DNA from: Lepus europaeus
Lineage: Eukaryota > Chordata > Mammalia > Lagomorpha > Leporidae
Assembly: GCF_033115175.1 (NCBI RefSeq)
Contig: NC_084850.1
Coordinates: 100,937,439-101,001,438, forward strand
Length of the DNA stretch: 64,000 nucleotides
Reading direction: 5' to 3'
The first letter of the stretch is position 1. Every line of letters begins with the position of its first letter. A program made the translations under genes and the position numbers. The notes below the pieces were generated by a model. It was not told where the DNA came from. It worked only from the letters and a program-made list of their open reading frames with translations, and did not search any database. This document shows positions 36,401 through 43,209 of the stretch, piece after piece.

Positions 36401-38977
36401 AAACGTGCTACAGACTGGGAGGCCACAAATGAGGCCATTGAGGAGCAAGTAGCTAGGGAATCCTACCTTCAGTGGCTGCGAGATCAGGAGAAACAGGCCC
36501 GCCAGGTCCGCGGCCCCAGCCAGGTTCGTTATGGGCTCTGTCACTGACCTGGCCCTCCCATGCTTTGCCCCAAACTGAATAGTAGTAAGCGGTTTGACTT
36601 CCAGAGGAGAAGGAAGTTTTCAGTCCCATCTGTAGCTCATCTTGGCCTTAATCTTGGCATTTTGCCTTTGAACTCTGTAACCATGTGGGCAACACTTGCT
36701 TCAAGGAGCAAAGGAGGGTAGTCACTGGTTCTAGTGACATGGGTGCATGGTGGATAGCTGCAGAGAGACAAGCTTCTGTCGGATGCCCTTGAGTGCCAGA
36801 GCCAGCCTGCACTGCCCTTAGTGATCCCATCTACTGAGGGAGACAGAATCACTGGTGGGGCCTGTGACCCTGGCTGGGAGCCCAGTGGAGGTGGGAGCTC
36901 TGGTCAGTCTTCATAGAGGAAGATTGAATAGTTAGGACATGGCAGACAGGCATCTGAAGAATCACAAGGAATTTGGAGTGACTGGATGTTGGCGATTGTT
37001 CAACAAATACTTGTTGCAAGCCTGTACTAGGCACTGTTCTCGGGACACTTTAGTGAACATGGAGGGCCAAGATCCCTGTCCTTATGATGTTTGCATTCGT
37101 GCAGAGTGAAACAAAATGAAGAAGACTAGAATGAATACATCAGTTGAGGGGTGCTGTGGATGAGAAATGTAGAGCCAGGGTGGAGGGGATGGGAGTTCAC
37201 AGTGCTAGAGTGTGGTCCAGGTAGGCCTCAGAGCAGATGAGGCTTGAGCAGAGACTTGCAGAAGAGTGAGCTGAGCGCATATGCAGGGAATGGCAGGGCC
37301 TGGGATTCAGGCACAGCCTGGAGGGAGACCAGTGTAGCTGAATAGAATGTAGTAGTAGGTGAAGTGAGGGAGGGGTGGGGCCAGCTGGGATAGAGGCTTG
37401 TGGGTTGTGGTGAGGTCTTTGGCCTTTGTTTGTTTTCACCTACTTGAAAGGCAGAGGGACAGAGAGAGACCTTCCATAGGCTGGTTCACTCCCACATGCC
37501 TGCAGCAGCCTGGGATGGGCCAGGTGGAAGCCAGGGGCCCAGAACTCCATCCAGGTCTCCTACATGGGTGGCAGGGGCCCAAGCACTTGAGCCATTCTCT
37601 TCTGCCTGCCAGGATGTGTCAGCAGTAATGCTGTATCAGAAGCCAAGTAGCCAGGACTTGAGCTGGCACTCCGATATGGGATGGAGGCATCCCAAGTGGC
37701 AGCCTTACCTGCTGCCTCACAATTCCCTTCCCAGGACTTTGGCTTTTACCTCGAGTGAGGGAGATGTATGGGAGTGTCGTGAACAGAGGAAGGACCTGAT
37801 TTGGGATTTGACAGGATCCCCCTGACTGCCGAATGGAGAATAGAGTGTGAGGGGTGAAGGAGGGAACGAGGAAGAAGGCTACTGAACTAGACTAGGTGAC
37901 AAGTGACCCTGCTGGTAGGGTTGGTGGGGAAGGGATTGGATTTAGGATCTGTTTTGAAGGTAGAGGTAACCACATTTCCTGTCATTGTCACAGCTGTAGA
38001 GGTATGAGAAAGGAGTAACAGAGGCCTGCATGGAAGCTGGTCATAGCCAGGGTCCCGGGAAGGGAGTGAGCACTCAGGGCTGGGGCACAGGAGAGTCCTG
38101 GCTAGTGTTAGTCCTTACTGCTCTTCCTCCCCTGCTGCAGCCCCGGAAAGCGAGCGCCACGTGCAGTTCAGCCACAGCAGCAGCCTCCAGTGGCCTGGAG
38201 GAGTGGACCAGTCGGTCCCCACGGCAGCGGAGTTCGGCCTCATCCCCCGAGCACCCTGAGCTGCATGCTGAGCTAGGCATCAAACCCCCTTCCCCAGGCA
38301 CTGTCTTAGCTCTTGCCAAACCTCCTTCACCCTGCGCACCAGGTCAGTGACTTGCTTATAGGGCACATGCTGGGGTCAGAAGGCACTGCCTGGGCCCTGG
38401 GCCTTGGGCCCTACCTCTGCCTGTCCATTTGCCCTAGGTACAAGCAGTCAGTTCTCTGCAGGGGCCGACCGGGCCACTTCCCCCCTCGTGTCCCTCTATC
38501 CTGCTCTGGAATGCCGGGCTCTCATTCAGCAGATGTCCCCCTCTGCCTTTGGTAAGCTTCCTCTGGGGACAGGGGCCAGCTGGGAATTGGGGGGAGACTG
38601 GAAGAGGGAACTTCTGGAGCCTCTGGCTGTCTCCCTAAGTAAAGAAGTGAGATAGCACAATAGAGAACTTTTTTCAACCTAGGGGATTTGTCCCAAAGGG
38701 GGGCTAAGTGGGATTTCACAGGCCCAGGGGAGCCTTTTCCATAGAGAAAGGAGTGAGAGGAGCCTGAATAGGAGAGCCGGGGGATTAGCCACAGGTGAGG
38801 AGAAGGCAGGCTGAGGGTGCCTCATAATGCATTTCCTCCTGTTTTTGCCCAGCAGGTCTGAATGACTGGGATGATGATGAGATCCTAGCTTCGGTGCTGG
38901 CAGTGTCCCAACAGGAATACCTAGACAGTATGAAGAAAAACAAAGTGCACAGAGACCCACCCCCGGACAAGAGCTGA
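8772..38977 (+). CDS. OTUD5: OTU deubiquitinase 5 (DUBA), nine coding exons
   Basis: Cysteine protease that removes K63- and K48-linked ubiquitin, for example from TRAF3, damping interferon signalling, and from chromatin regulators in development. Exons: 8772-9365, 22100-22193, 31341-31405, 31496-31652, 31749-31897, 36320-36523, 38141-38342, 38438-38551, 38856-38977; sum 1701 nt, 566 residues. The ATG sits in GCCGCCATGA. The N-terminus is Pro/Gly-rich and disordered, then a basic KRRRQ. Ser177 in the acidic YNSEDEYE is the known CK2 activating site. OTU domain from ~213: catalytic Asp221 and Cys224 in EDGACLFR, and His329 in YHRNIHYN (334 in the 571-residue human numbering). The C-terminus has a ubiquitin-interacting motif ([17 protein letters not shown]). 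The exon 6 donor GTTCGT is off-consensus. All key residues are intact. Confidence 0.98.
9540..11600. repeat. Degenerate GC-rich repeat field at the 5' end of OTUD5 intron 1
   Basis: The phrase 'caggggtctgagnctccc' and relatives ('gggaactngagcctg', 'cctcaagggtctcct') recur at irregular 50-120-base steps, for example near 9790, 9860, 9965, 10385, 10475, 10640, 10690, 10815, 11185 and 11400. It looks like a decayed minisatellite rather than a known transposon. A (CA)n tract lies at 10497-10511. Confidence 0.5.
11858..12203 (+). mobile_element. CSINE (lagomorph tRNA-derived SINE)
   Basis: Full-length element 11868-12192, head 'ggggcctgcactgtggcg' and tail 'ttcaaataaaaaatagataaat'. Flanked by an 11-bp target-site duplication GAACATGGAAG (11858-11868 and 12193-12203). 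Confidence 0.9.
12204..13790. other. OTUD5 intron 1, mostly unique sequence
   Basis: No exon or recognisable transposon seen. A 170-codon open frame on the minus strand (12330-12842) has no family resemblance I can name and is treated as chance. Confidence 0.5.
13790..14125. mobile_element. Ancient L1 (L1M-type) fragment
   Basis: Matches the remembered consensus wording of old mammalian L1 3' sequence: 'taacagcttcattgaggtgcagttcac', 'cacaattttagaacattt', 'ggatgttttgtataaatgga', 'tagcatgcatcagtacttcatt'. Strongly diverged, incomplete. Confidence 0.75.
14126..14984. other. OTUD5 intron 1 sequence without a recognised element
   Basis: 14570-14960 has wording seen in an old mammalian repeat ('gtggctgctccgacagattaccacaaagtgcatgg'), but I cannot name the family. 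No gene seen. Confidence 0.35.
14985..15262 (-). mobile_element. CSINE, old diverged copy
   Basis: Reversed orientation: 'ttatttatttacttg', then 'ctcccatctgttggttcactccc' and 'ggtattgaacccagg'. Lacks the GC-rich head of younger copies; a diverged older subfamily. Confidence 0.75.
15287..15606 (-). mobile_element. CSINE
   Basis: Reversed orientation, from 'aaaaaagattcattgatttattc' to the complement of the head 'gctaagccacaatgccagcccc'. Confidence 0.88.
15640..16218 (-). mobile_element. CSINE split by a later CSINE
   Basis: Reversed copy beginning 'gatttgaaaggcagag' and resuming at 15978 with 'gcagagttttatcctctg', ending 'gtgccagtgctggcccc'. The gap is filled by a plus-strand element whose insertion duplicated GCAGAGTTTT. 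Confidence 0.8.
15670..15977 (+). mobile_element. CSINE nested in an older CSINE
   Basis: Head 'ggggcagcactgtggtgtag', tail 'ctcaaataaataagt'. Flanked by GCAGAGTTTT at 15659-15668 and 15978-15987, showing insertion into the pre-existing reversed copy. Confidence 0.85.
16225..16523 (-). mobile_element. CSINE
   Basis: Starts 'tttttaaagatttatttt', has 'ttggctggctcactcccc', ends 'gccacaatgccgacccc'. Confidence 0.85.
16524..16838 (-). mobile_element. CSINE
   Basis: Starts 'taaagatttatttgtttgaa' directly against the previous copy; ends 'atgccacaatgctgccacc'. Confidence 0.85.
16868..17168 (-). mobile_element. CSINE
   Basis: Starts 'tttttaatgattgtttgat', ends 'atatcacaacactggctcc'. Confidence 0.83.
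17206..17358 (+). mobile_element. CSINE, internally deleted copy
   Basis: Head 'ggggctggcattgtgcagcagg' runs straight into 'ccctgcacccatgtggg', so about half the element is missing. It sits inside the T-rich start of the next reversed copy. Confidence 0.75.
17360..17655 (-). mobile_element. CSINE
   Basis: Starts 'gaaaaatgattatttatttg', ends 'gcgacaatgctggtccc'. Confidence 0.85.
17658..17744 (-). mobile_element. CSINE, deleted remnant
   Basis: Only the two ends remain: 'atttatttatttgaaagag' joined to 'tgctatgccacaacaccag'. Confidence 0.7.
17755..18079 (-). mobile_element. CSINE
   Basis: Near-consensus reversed copy, 'aaagatttatttatttgaaa' to 'accacagcgccggcc', with a GAGAGAGA run near 17800. 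Confidence 0.9.
18080..18777. other. OTUD5 intron 1 spacer
   Basis: Contains a probable MIR-like fragment (18235-18400) and a T-run near 18478. No gene seen. Confidence 0.45.
18754..19131 (-). mobile_element. CSINE with target-site duplication
   Basis: Reversed element 18778-19116 ending 'gctgcagcgccggcccc'. Flanked by a 15-bp duplication AGGTCTCCATTTTTA (18754-18768 and 19117-19131). Confidence 0.9.
19581..19930 (-). mobile_element. CSINE
   Basis: Starts 'tttttaaaggtttattttg', ends 'actgcgccatagcgcc'. Imperfect flanking repeat 'ggtgccagcttta' / 'ggtgctagcttta'. Confidence 0.87.
19935..22099. other. Distal OTUD5 intron 1
   Basis: Mostly unique. 20690-20760 is MIR-like. 21526-21590 is an imperfect (TG/TA)n tract. 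The region ends with a normal pyrimidine tract and acceptor before exon 2. Confidence 0.55.
22194..23262. other. Proximal OTUD5 intron 2
   Basis: 22370-22560 resembles a MIR fragment ('actgtggctcagagatag...gacttgcccaagg'). 22735-22990 is AT-rich and probably an old L1 remnant. No exon seen. Confidence 0.45.
23263..23619 (+). mobile_element. CSINE2-type young SINE
   Basis: Element 23276-23606, head 'ttggccggcaccgcagctc', internal 'cgggttctagtcccggtc' (B-box-like), tail (TC)n plus a long A run. Target-site duplication GAAT(G/A)CACCTGGG at 23263-23275 and 23607-23619. Confidence 0.9.
23620..25604. other. OTUD5 intron 2 spacer
   Basis: C12 homopolymer at 23751-23762 and a MIR-like fragment at 24090-24190. 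No gene seen. Confidence 0.5.
25605..25971 (-). mobile_element. CSINE2-type young SINE
   Basis: Reversed element 25616-25960 with T-run start and 'gctgcggcgccggcc' end. Target-site duplication GCAGGTAGCTT at 25605-25615 and 25961-25971. Confidence 0.92.
25972..29329. other. OTUD5 intron 2 central part
   Basis: About 3.3 kb without a recognised SINE. A short direct duplication lies at about 26130-26185 ('tggaggtgggaaac...gttttagaggtattc', two copies in tandem). Some MIR-like wording at 26510-26600. A 232-codon open frame (26583-27281, plus) has no recognisable family. Confidence 0.45.
29330..29609 (-). mobile_element. CSINE
   Basis: Starts 'tttaatttgtttatttgaaa', ends 'agctgccacactggcccc'. 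Slightly shortened. Confidence 0.83.
29845..30178 (-). mobile_element. CSINE
   Basis: Reversed copy about 29856-30168, ending 'acaccacaataccggcccc'. Short flanking repeat TTGCCTGAT on both sides. Confidence 0.87.
30180..31340. other. OTUD5 intron 2, distal part
   Basis: No exon before the acceptor at 31340. MIR-like wording at about 30740-30860 ('cattttgcagatgaggcatatgaggctcag'). Confidence 0.5.
31898..32530. other. OTUD5 intron 5, proximal unique part
   Basis: Nothing recognised beyond the donor GTAAGT and a weak MIR-like patch near 32220-32380. Confidence 0.45.
32540..35600. mobile_element. Ancient L1 (L1M-type) remnant in OTUD5 intron 5
   Basis: AT-rich 3-kb stretch matching old L1 consensus wording at many points: 'acttttaattgtagaaaagttctag' (32560), 'tgatgtttttctcatgatgagactg' (33719), 'atttctccactgtaaagtcac' type phrase (33880), 'atcagtatggactta' (34050), 'cttccttactttctggtgctg' (34150), 'gagaaacctggctcc' (34507), and 'gtgaataaagctgctctgaa' (35190). 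Interrupted by a young SINE at 33339-33692. Decayed, no open frame. Confidence 0.75.
33328..33703 (-). mobile_element. CSINE2-type young SINE inserted in the L1 remnant
   Basis: Reversed element 33339-33692 with a perfect (GA)n run at about 33386-33417 and 'cgcggcgcctgcc' end. Perfect 11-bp target-site duplication CATAAGCTTCT (33328-33338 and 33693-33703). Confidence 0.95.
35601..36319. other. OTUD5 intron 5, distal part
   Basis: No exon or known repeat recognised. Ends in a C/T-rich tract and acceptor at 36319. Confidence 0.45.
36524..37417. other. OTUD5 intron 6, proximal part
   Basis: 36990-37110 carries an ancient-repeat phrase ('caacaaatacttgttgcaagcctgtactaggcac' type); the rest is unassigned. 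Confidence 0.45.
37418..37730 (-). mobile_element. CSINE, older copy
   Basis: 'ttcacctacttgaaaggcag' to 'acctgctgcctcacaattccc', with 'ataggctggttcactccc' inside. Diverged. Confidence 0.8.
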
Positions 38978-39910
38978 TCGAGACCCAGGGACTGGAACCA
39001 TCTCCGAATCCCCCCAACTCCTGCCCTCCGGTGCCACCCCGCCTTCTTTGGCTTTCTTCCCTCTTGCCTCCTTCCCCTTTTCCCTCTCCCTCCTCCCCAC
39101 TTCCCTCTGGCTGACCCTATGCGCTTCCTCTCATTGCTGCCACCACCACCTGTCTCTGTGCCAGCTGACGTGCCCTGTTGCCCCCCGCACGGCACCATCC
39201 CTGCATTCCACAGGGGACTTGGGCAAGGGTGCTGAAGGTAGGCGAGAGACACAGAGACAGGCCAACTGGCAGCCCCAGAGGAAAGAGACATTCAGACAGA
39301 GGAAAGTCGCCCTGCCCCTCCTCATTCCTTCCAAGATCAGAAAATCCTGTCACATACCCCCCTTCAATGATGCCAGGCAGGTGGGAGGAAGAAGTGGGAA
39401 ATGTCCCTTCCCAGTACCCTAAGAATGTCTGAGCCTTCAGTGTTGGATTTTTTTTCTTTATTAAAATGTACTTTTATCTTATGAAATCAACCAAACAAAA
39501 GCGATGTAGACGACAGCATTGGCTCTGTGAAGGTGGCATCTCTGATTTGGGGACAGGCAGGCCATGGGGCATGGACGGGGGGCACAAAGATGTGGACTTC
39601 TGCTGTCTTCTGGCTTCCAGCTCCACGGGGGTGGGCAGAGGACCTGGAGTGTGAGCCGGGGCAGGAATCGGGGGTAGCAGGCGTCAGACCAGCTTTGGAC
39701 AATGAGACCCTGACCTTGCTGCATTCCTTTTGCTTCCACCATCACTACCACTAAGTCTTGGAATCTTGGGGATCATGGCCAGCACCCAGGATTTGAGTAT
39801 AAGGAGTGGGAGCAGCCTTGGCAGATTGGGCACTTGAGCCCTGCAGGTGTTGACAAGATTCGCCATCTGTAATGTCCTTGGCACAATAAAACCAAATGTC
39901 AGTTTCCCTG
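38978..39910 (+). other. OTUD5: OTUD5 3' untranslated region
   Basis: Uninterrupted sequence from the TGA at 38975-38977 to about 20 bases past the AATAAA at 39885. The first 150 bases are a C/T-rich pyrimidine tract. A T-rich patch at 39446-39480 includes ATTAAA, a possible early alternative end. Confidence 0.75.
39885..39890 (+). terminator. OTUD5: OTUD5 poly(A) signal AATAAA
   Basis: Canonical hexamer 908 bases after the stop, followed by a GT-rich downstream element ('tctgttctgtgtggg', about 39917-39931). Another AATAAA occurs at about 40091. Confidence 0.8.
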
Positions 39911-40959
39911 AGCGGCTCTGTTCTGTGTGGGAGAGGGGGTGGGCAGGCCTCTGGGCAGAGGAGGCCATGGCACAGGACTTGGCTTGCTCTCTGAGGTCTA
40001 AGTCCTCTCTACAAGGGGTCTGTCGGTGGCCCCAGAGTTCCCACGTGATTTGCTGCTCATTAAACCTCCCTCTGGACCTCTTACCTCAAAAAAATAAAAG
40101 CAAGCTGTCTTTGCCTGCTGGCTGCCGCCTTTCTTGGGGGTGGGATACGGGCAGAGGACTGAGCAAGCCCGAGGACAGAAACATCTTCCTGTCTGAATCC
40201 CGCCTGTCTTCCTTGCCATAGATGTTTGCTCTTCCTTGTGCTACTCTTGACATGAGATGCTTTGGAAAAGCACGACTGATGCTTGCTTGGCAACGTGGGT
40301 CCACATAGTGGACGTTATCAGAGGAGCCACCTCCAGTGGGGGTTAGAAGCTGAGGAAGGCTGAATCTGGTTTTGTGTCCCTCAGTCCACTGAGACCTCTG
40401 TCCCTGCCTCTCCTAGGGGTAAAGCCAAGGCAGAGGAGGCTGGCTGGCCCCCAGGTTTTCTCAAATATCTTTTCTTTGCTGTGCCTCAGTAATGGGGTCC
40501 CCATGGAAGGATGTGTGGCTCTACTGGTGAGGGCATGGCTGGCTGAGTGGCAGGCTGCAGGTTGTCTAGTCCACTGGGGAAGCATGTGTATGTTGGAGAG
40601 TGGTTTCAAAGCCCCCCTCAGTGTTGTCGAGCTGTGTGGCCCTGCTCAAACCACAGGCTCTTTGAGCTTAAGTGTCCCCATCTGTAACACAGGGGTGAGG
40701 ACGATAAATGTGCTCCCTCCTGCACGCTCTGGTTGTGAGCATTGATGGAAAATGTATATGGTCAACATAATGTGTTGCGAGGTGCAGTGCCTGGCACGTT
40801 CTGAGAGTGCAGATGTTCGTGGGTGTTATCAGTGACCCTGTTATGGCAGTCAGCACCACTGGGGCCCCTACCTACCTCTTTCCGCCCCGTGCAGTCTCCT
40901 TGGCCTCTGCCTGCAATTTGCCCTTTTCCTGTCCTGAGCTGCCAACTTTATTTGTCTTT
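39911..40959. repeat. OTUD5-PIM2 intergenic sequence with MIR fragment
   Basis: 40610-40850 reads like a plus-strand MIR: 'gtgtccccatctgtaacacagg', 'ttgtgagcattgatgg', 'cagtgcctggcacg'. The remainder is unassigned; no gene is seen. Confidence 0.55.
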
Positions 40960-41213
40960 TTTCTTTTAAATATTTATTTAGTTGAAAGGTAGAGTGACAG
41001 AGAGTGAGCGGGTGAGTGAGCTTCCATCTGCTGGTTCACTCCCCAGATGGCCACAACCCTGGAAGCCAGGAGCTCCATCCGTGTCTCCCACGTGGATGGC
41101 AGGGGCCCAAGCACTTGGGCTATTTTTCCACTGCCTTCCCATGTGCATTAGTGGGGAACTGGATCAGAAGTGAAGAAACAGGGACTAAAACCGGCACTCT
41201 GATCAGCCGGCCC
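40960..41213 (-). mobile_element. CSINE, shortened
   Basis: Starts 'ttaaatatttatttagttg', ends 'tctgatcagccggcccc'; a segment before the head is missing. Confidence 0.8.
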
Positions 41214-41399
41214 CTTATTCGTCTTACAAGGCAGAGGGTCCCCTTCTGAGAAGCCCTGTGTGACCCCTTTCATAGTCTCACTTCTGTCTGCAAATATCTG
41301 TGAGCTGGGCAAGGGCTCTGATGCCTTACTTATGTGTCACTAAAAGCTGTAAACCCTACCAAGGCCCAGAAGGGTAATAGTAGGCCCTGATAATGGGGA

Positions 41400-42150
41400 G
41401 TATGTGGGAGTGTATGTATTTGGTTTTGGGGGATGTTGGTGTGTGTGTGTGCAGACACACAAGTCTTTAAGTCCATCTCACAGTGTCTCCAGTTGTGTGT
41501 GACAGGGACTTGTCTCCAGGTGTGTCAGGGTGGTGATTGAGGGTGGAACTTTGACGGCTTGTATCTATATCTGAAGACGTGCTGGTCTGCGTGGGTTGGT
41601 CTGTTACAGAGGCGTCTGTAGTTTGTGTCTGATGGGGATGATGTCCGTTTGTATTCCTGTGACAGATTTCAGGTTGCTATTTCTGAACAGTGTTGCAGTG
41701 ACAAGGCTGCGTGTGTGATGGTGCATGTGTCTGTTACTGGGTCTATCTGTCTGTGTCTGTGGTGCTGCCTATGTTTGTGACTGTCACCTCGGTACATGTC
41801 TGCCTTTTGAGCCGTGGGTGTATGTCTCAGGAGCATCTGTGTCAGACGGTCTGTGACAGACTCTAGGTCTCTCATTTCTAGGACAAGTCTTTCTGTGACA
41901 GTGCATGTCTGAGGATGTGTGTGTGTGTGACAAATTCTGTCCGTGTGTCTGACAGGACATGCTTGTCGCACGGCTCTGTACATCTATATGGGGCTCTGGC
42001 ATTCTGTCTCCAACAGTGTATTCTGTGTGTCATTCTGGGACATGACTCCGACAGTGTATGCCTGTGTGACGGTGCATGTCTGCAGGTGTTACGAGACAAA
42101 TGGACATGAGTATGTCAGGCAGCACGTGTGTGTGGGTGGGGGGGTGCATG
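41400..42150. repeat. Degenerate TG-rich tandem array upstream of PIM2
   Basis: The phrase 'tctgtgacagtgcatgtctg' and variants recur at roughly 25-60-base steps over 750 bases (for example 41640, 41700, 41850, 41893, 41945, 42010, 42052, 42070). Units differ too much for a simple microsatellite. Confidence 0.6.
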
Positions 42151-42699
42151 GCATGGGGCCTTCTCTGGCTGTACGTCATGAGTTGCGTCTGCGGAGGCTT
42201 TATCACTTTTCTGGCAGCCTCTTCCAAGGCTCTCAGTCCTTGTCTCACCCGGAAGCGCAGCCCTACCCCCACCAAGGACCACCCCCTGTCGTTCTAGATT
42301 GCAGACCTGCTCACTGGCCCCATGGCGCAGTCTAGCCAGGTTCTGCGTATTTTCAGGGCTCCAAGAGCAGCCCACGGCGACCACCTCCCGGCGTGGGAAC
42401 ACCGCATTTGATAAGAATGACTCCAGTGGTGGGAGTTGAGGGAAGGGGGAAATCCTTCCTTAGCGACCGACCGGACCATTTCTAGGGTCCGGATTTCAGT
42501 TTGAGAGTGAAGGCCGCCCGTTGCCTGGAAGACTCCTGTCCTGGAGTACCGTTTGCGACAGTGTCCTGGATAGTCACAGGCTCAGATTCTTAGAAGCCAA
42601 ACCTAGTGTTATCTCCGCGCTAATCTTGAGGCGGCGGCGGCAAACCAACTTCCTTAGGAAGGAGGCTGCGCAGTTGTTTTTCAAGTGTGCACGCATACA

Positions 42700-43209
42700 C
42701 GCACACACACCCCAACAATAACAACCACCACCCCACCCCCAACGACCAAAACAAACGCAGTTGTTGCAAAGGGATTCCCAGAACCTGTTTTTGTGTGCCC
42801 CCACCTCGAACCCCCTCATTTGCATTCAGGCCCCGCCTCCGCGGAGGGACCCGGTGTGTTTTTGCAAAAGAGGGCTCTTGGAACGTTGAGGGTGGTATGC
42901 AAATAAGGGCTGGCTCCGATTGGCTGGGGTACAGCAGGTGCCTCGTCCGGATTGATCAAAGCCAGGTGGGCGGGGCCGTCGCCCAGGGCGACTCTCCCGG
43001 GAGGCGCGTGCCCCAGCTCAGTAGCACTGGGGCTGGCGCGCGCAGCGAATCTTAACGCTGCGCCGTCTGTGGACGCTTCCGGGCCACCGGTTTCCCTGCC
43101 TTCCACCCTGGCGCCCCCCAGCCCTGGCTCCCCGGCTGCCCTGCCCCGGGCGTCCACGCCCTGCGGGCTCAGCGGATTCAGCGGGCTCAATCTGCGCAGC
43201 ACCTCCTCC
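42700..43209 (+). promoter_or_regulatory. PIM2: PIM2 promoter and 5' leader
   Basis: CpG-rich towards exon 1. Holds two octamer (POU/OCT) sites in opposite orientation, ATTTGCAT at 42818-42825 and ATGCAAAT at 42897-42904, an inverted CCAAT box (ATTGG, 42919-42923) and GC boxes near 42830-42845 and 42967-42975. No TATA box. The leader from about 42952 is open in frame with the PIM2 ATG. Confidence 0.75.
43018..43209 (+). other. PIM2: Probable N-terminal extension of long PIM2 forms (CTG starts)
   Basis: Stop-free and in frame with the ATG. In-frame CTG codons at 43027-43029 (context gcaCTGg, favourable at -3 and +4), 43033-43035 and 43096-43098 would add 61, 59 and 38 residues. These sizes fit the known 40 and 37 kDa forms. 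The encoded stretch is Pro/Ala/Ser-rich and probably disordered. Confidence 0.6.

Noticed and set aside
41400-42150. CRISPR-like regularly spaced repeats
   Set aside because: Repeat units are degenerate and irregularly spaced, and the DNA is a mammalian nuclear genome.
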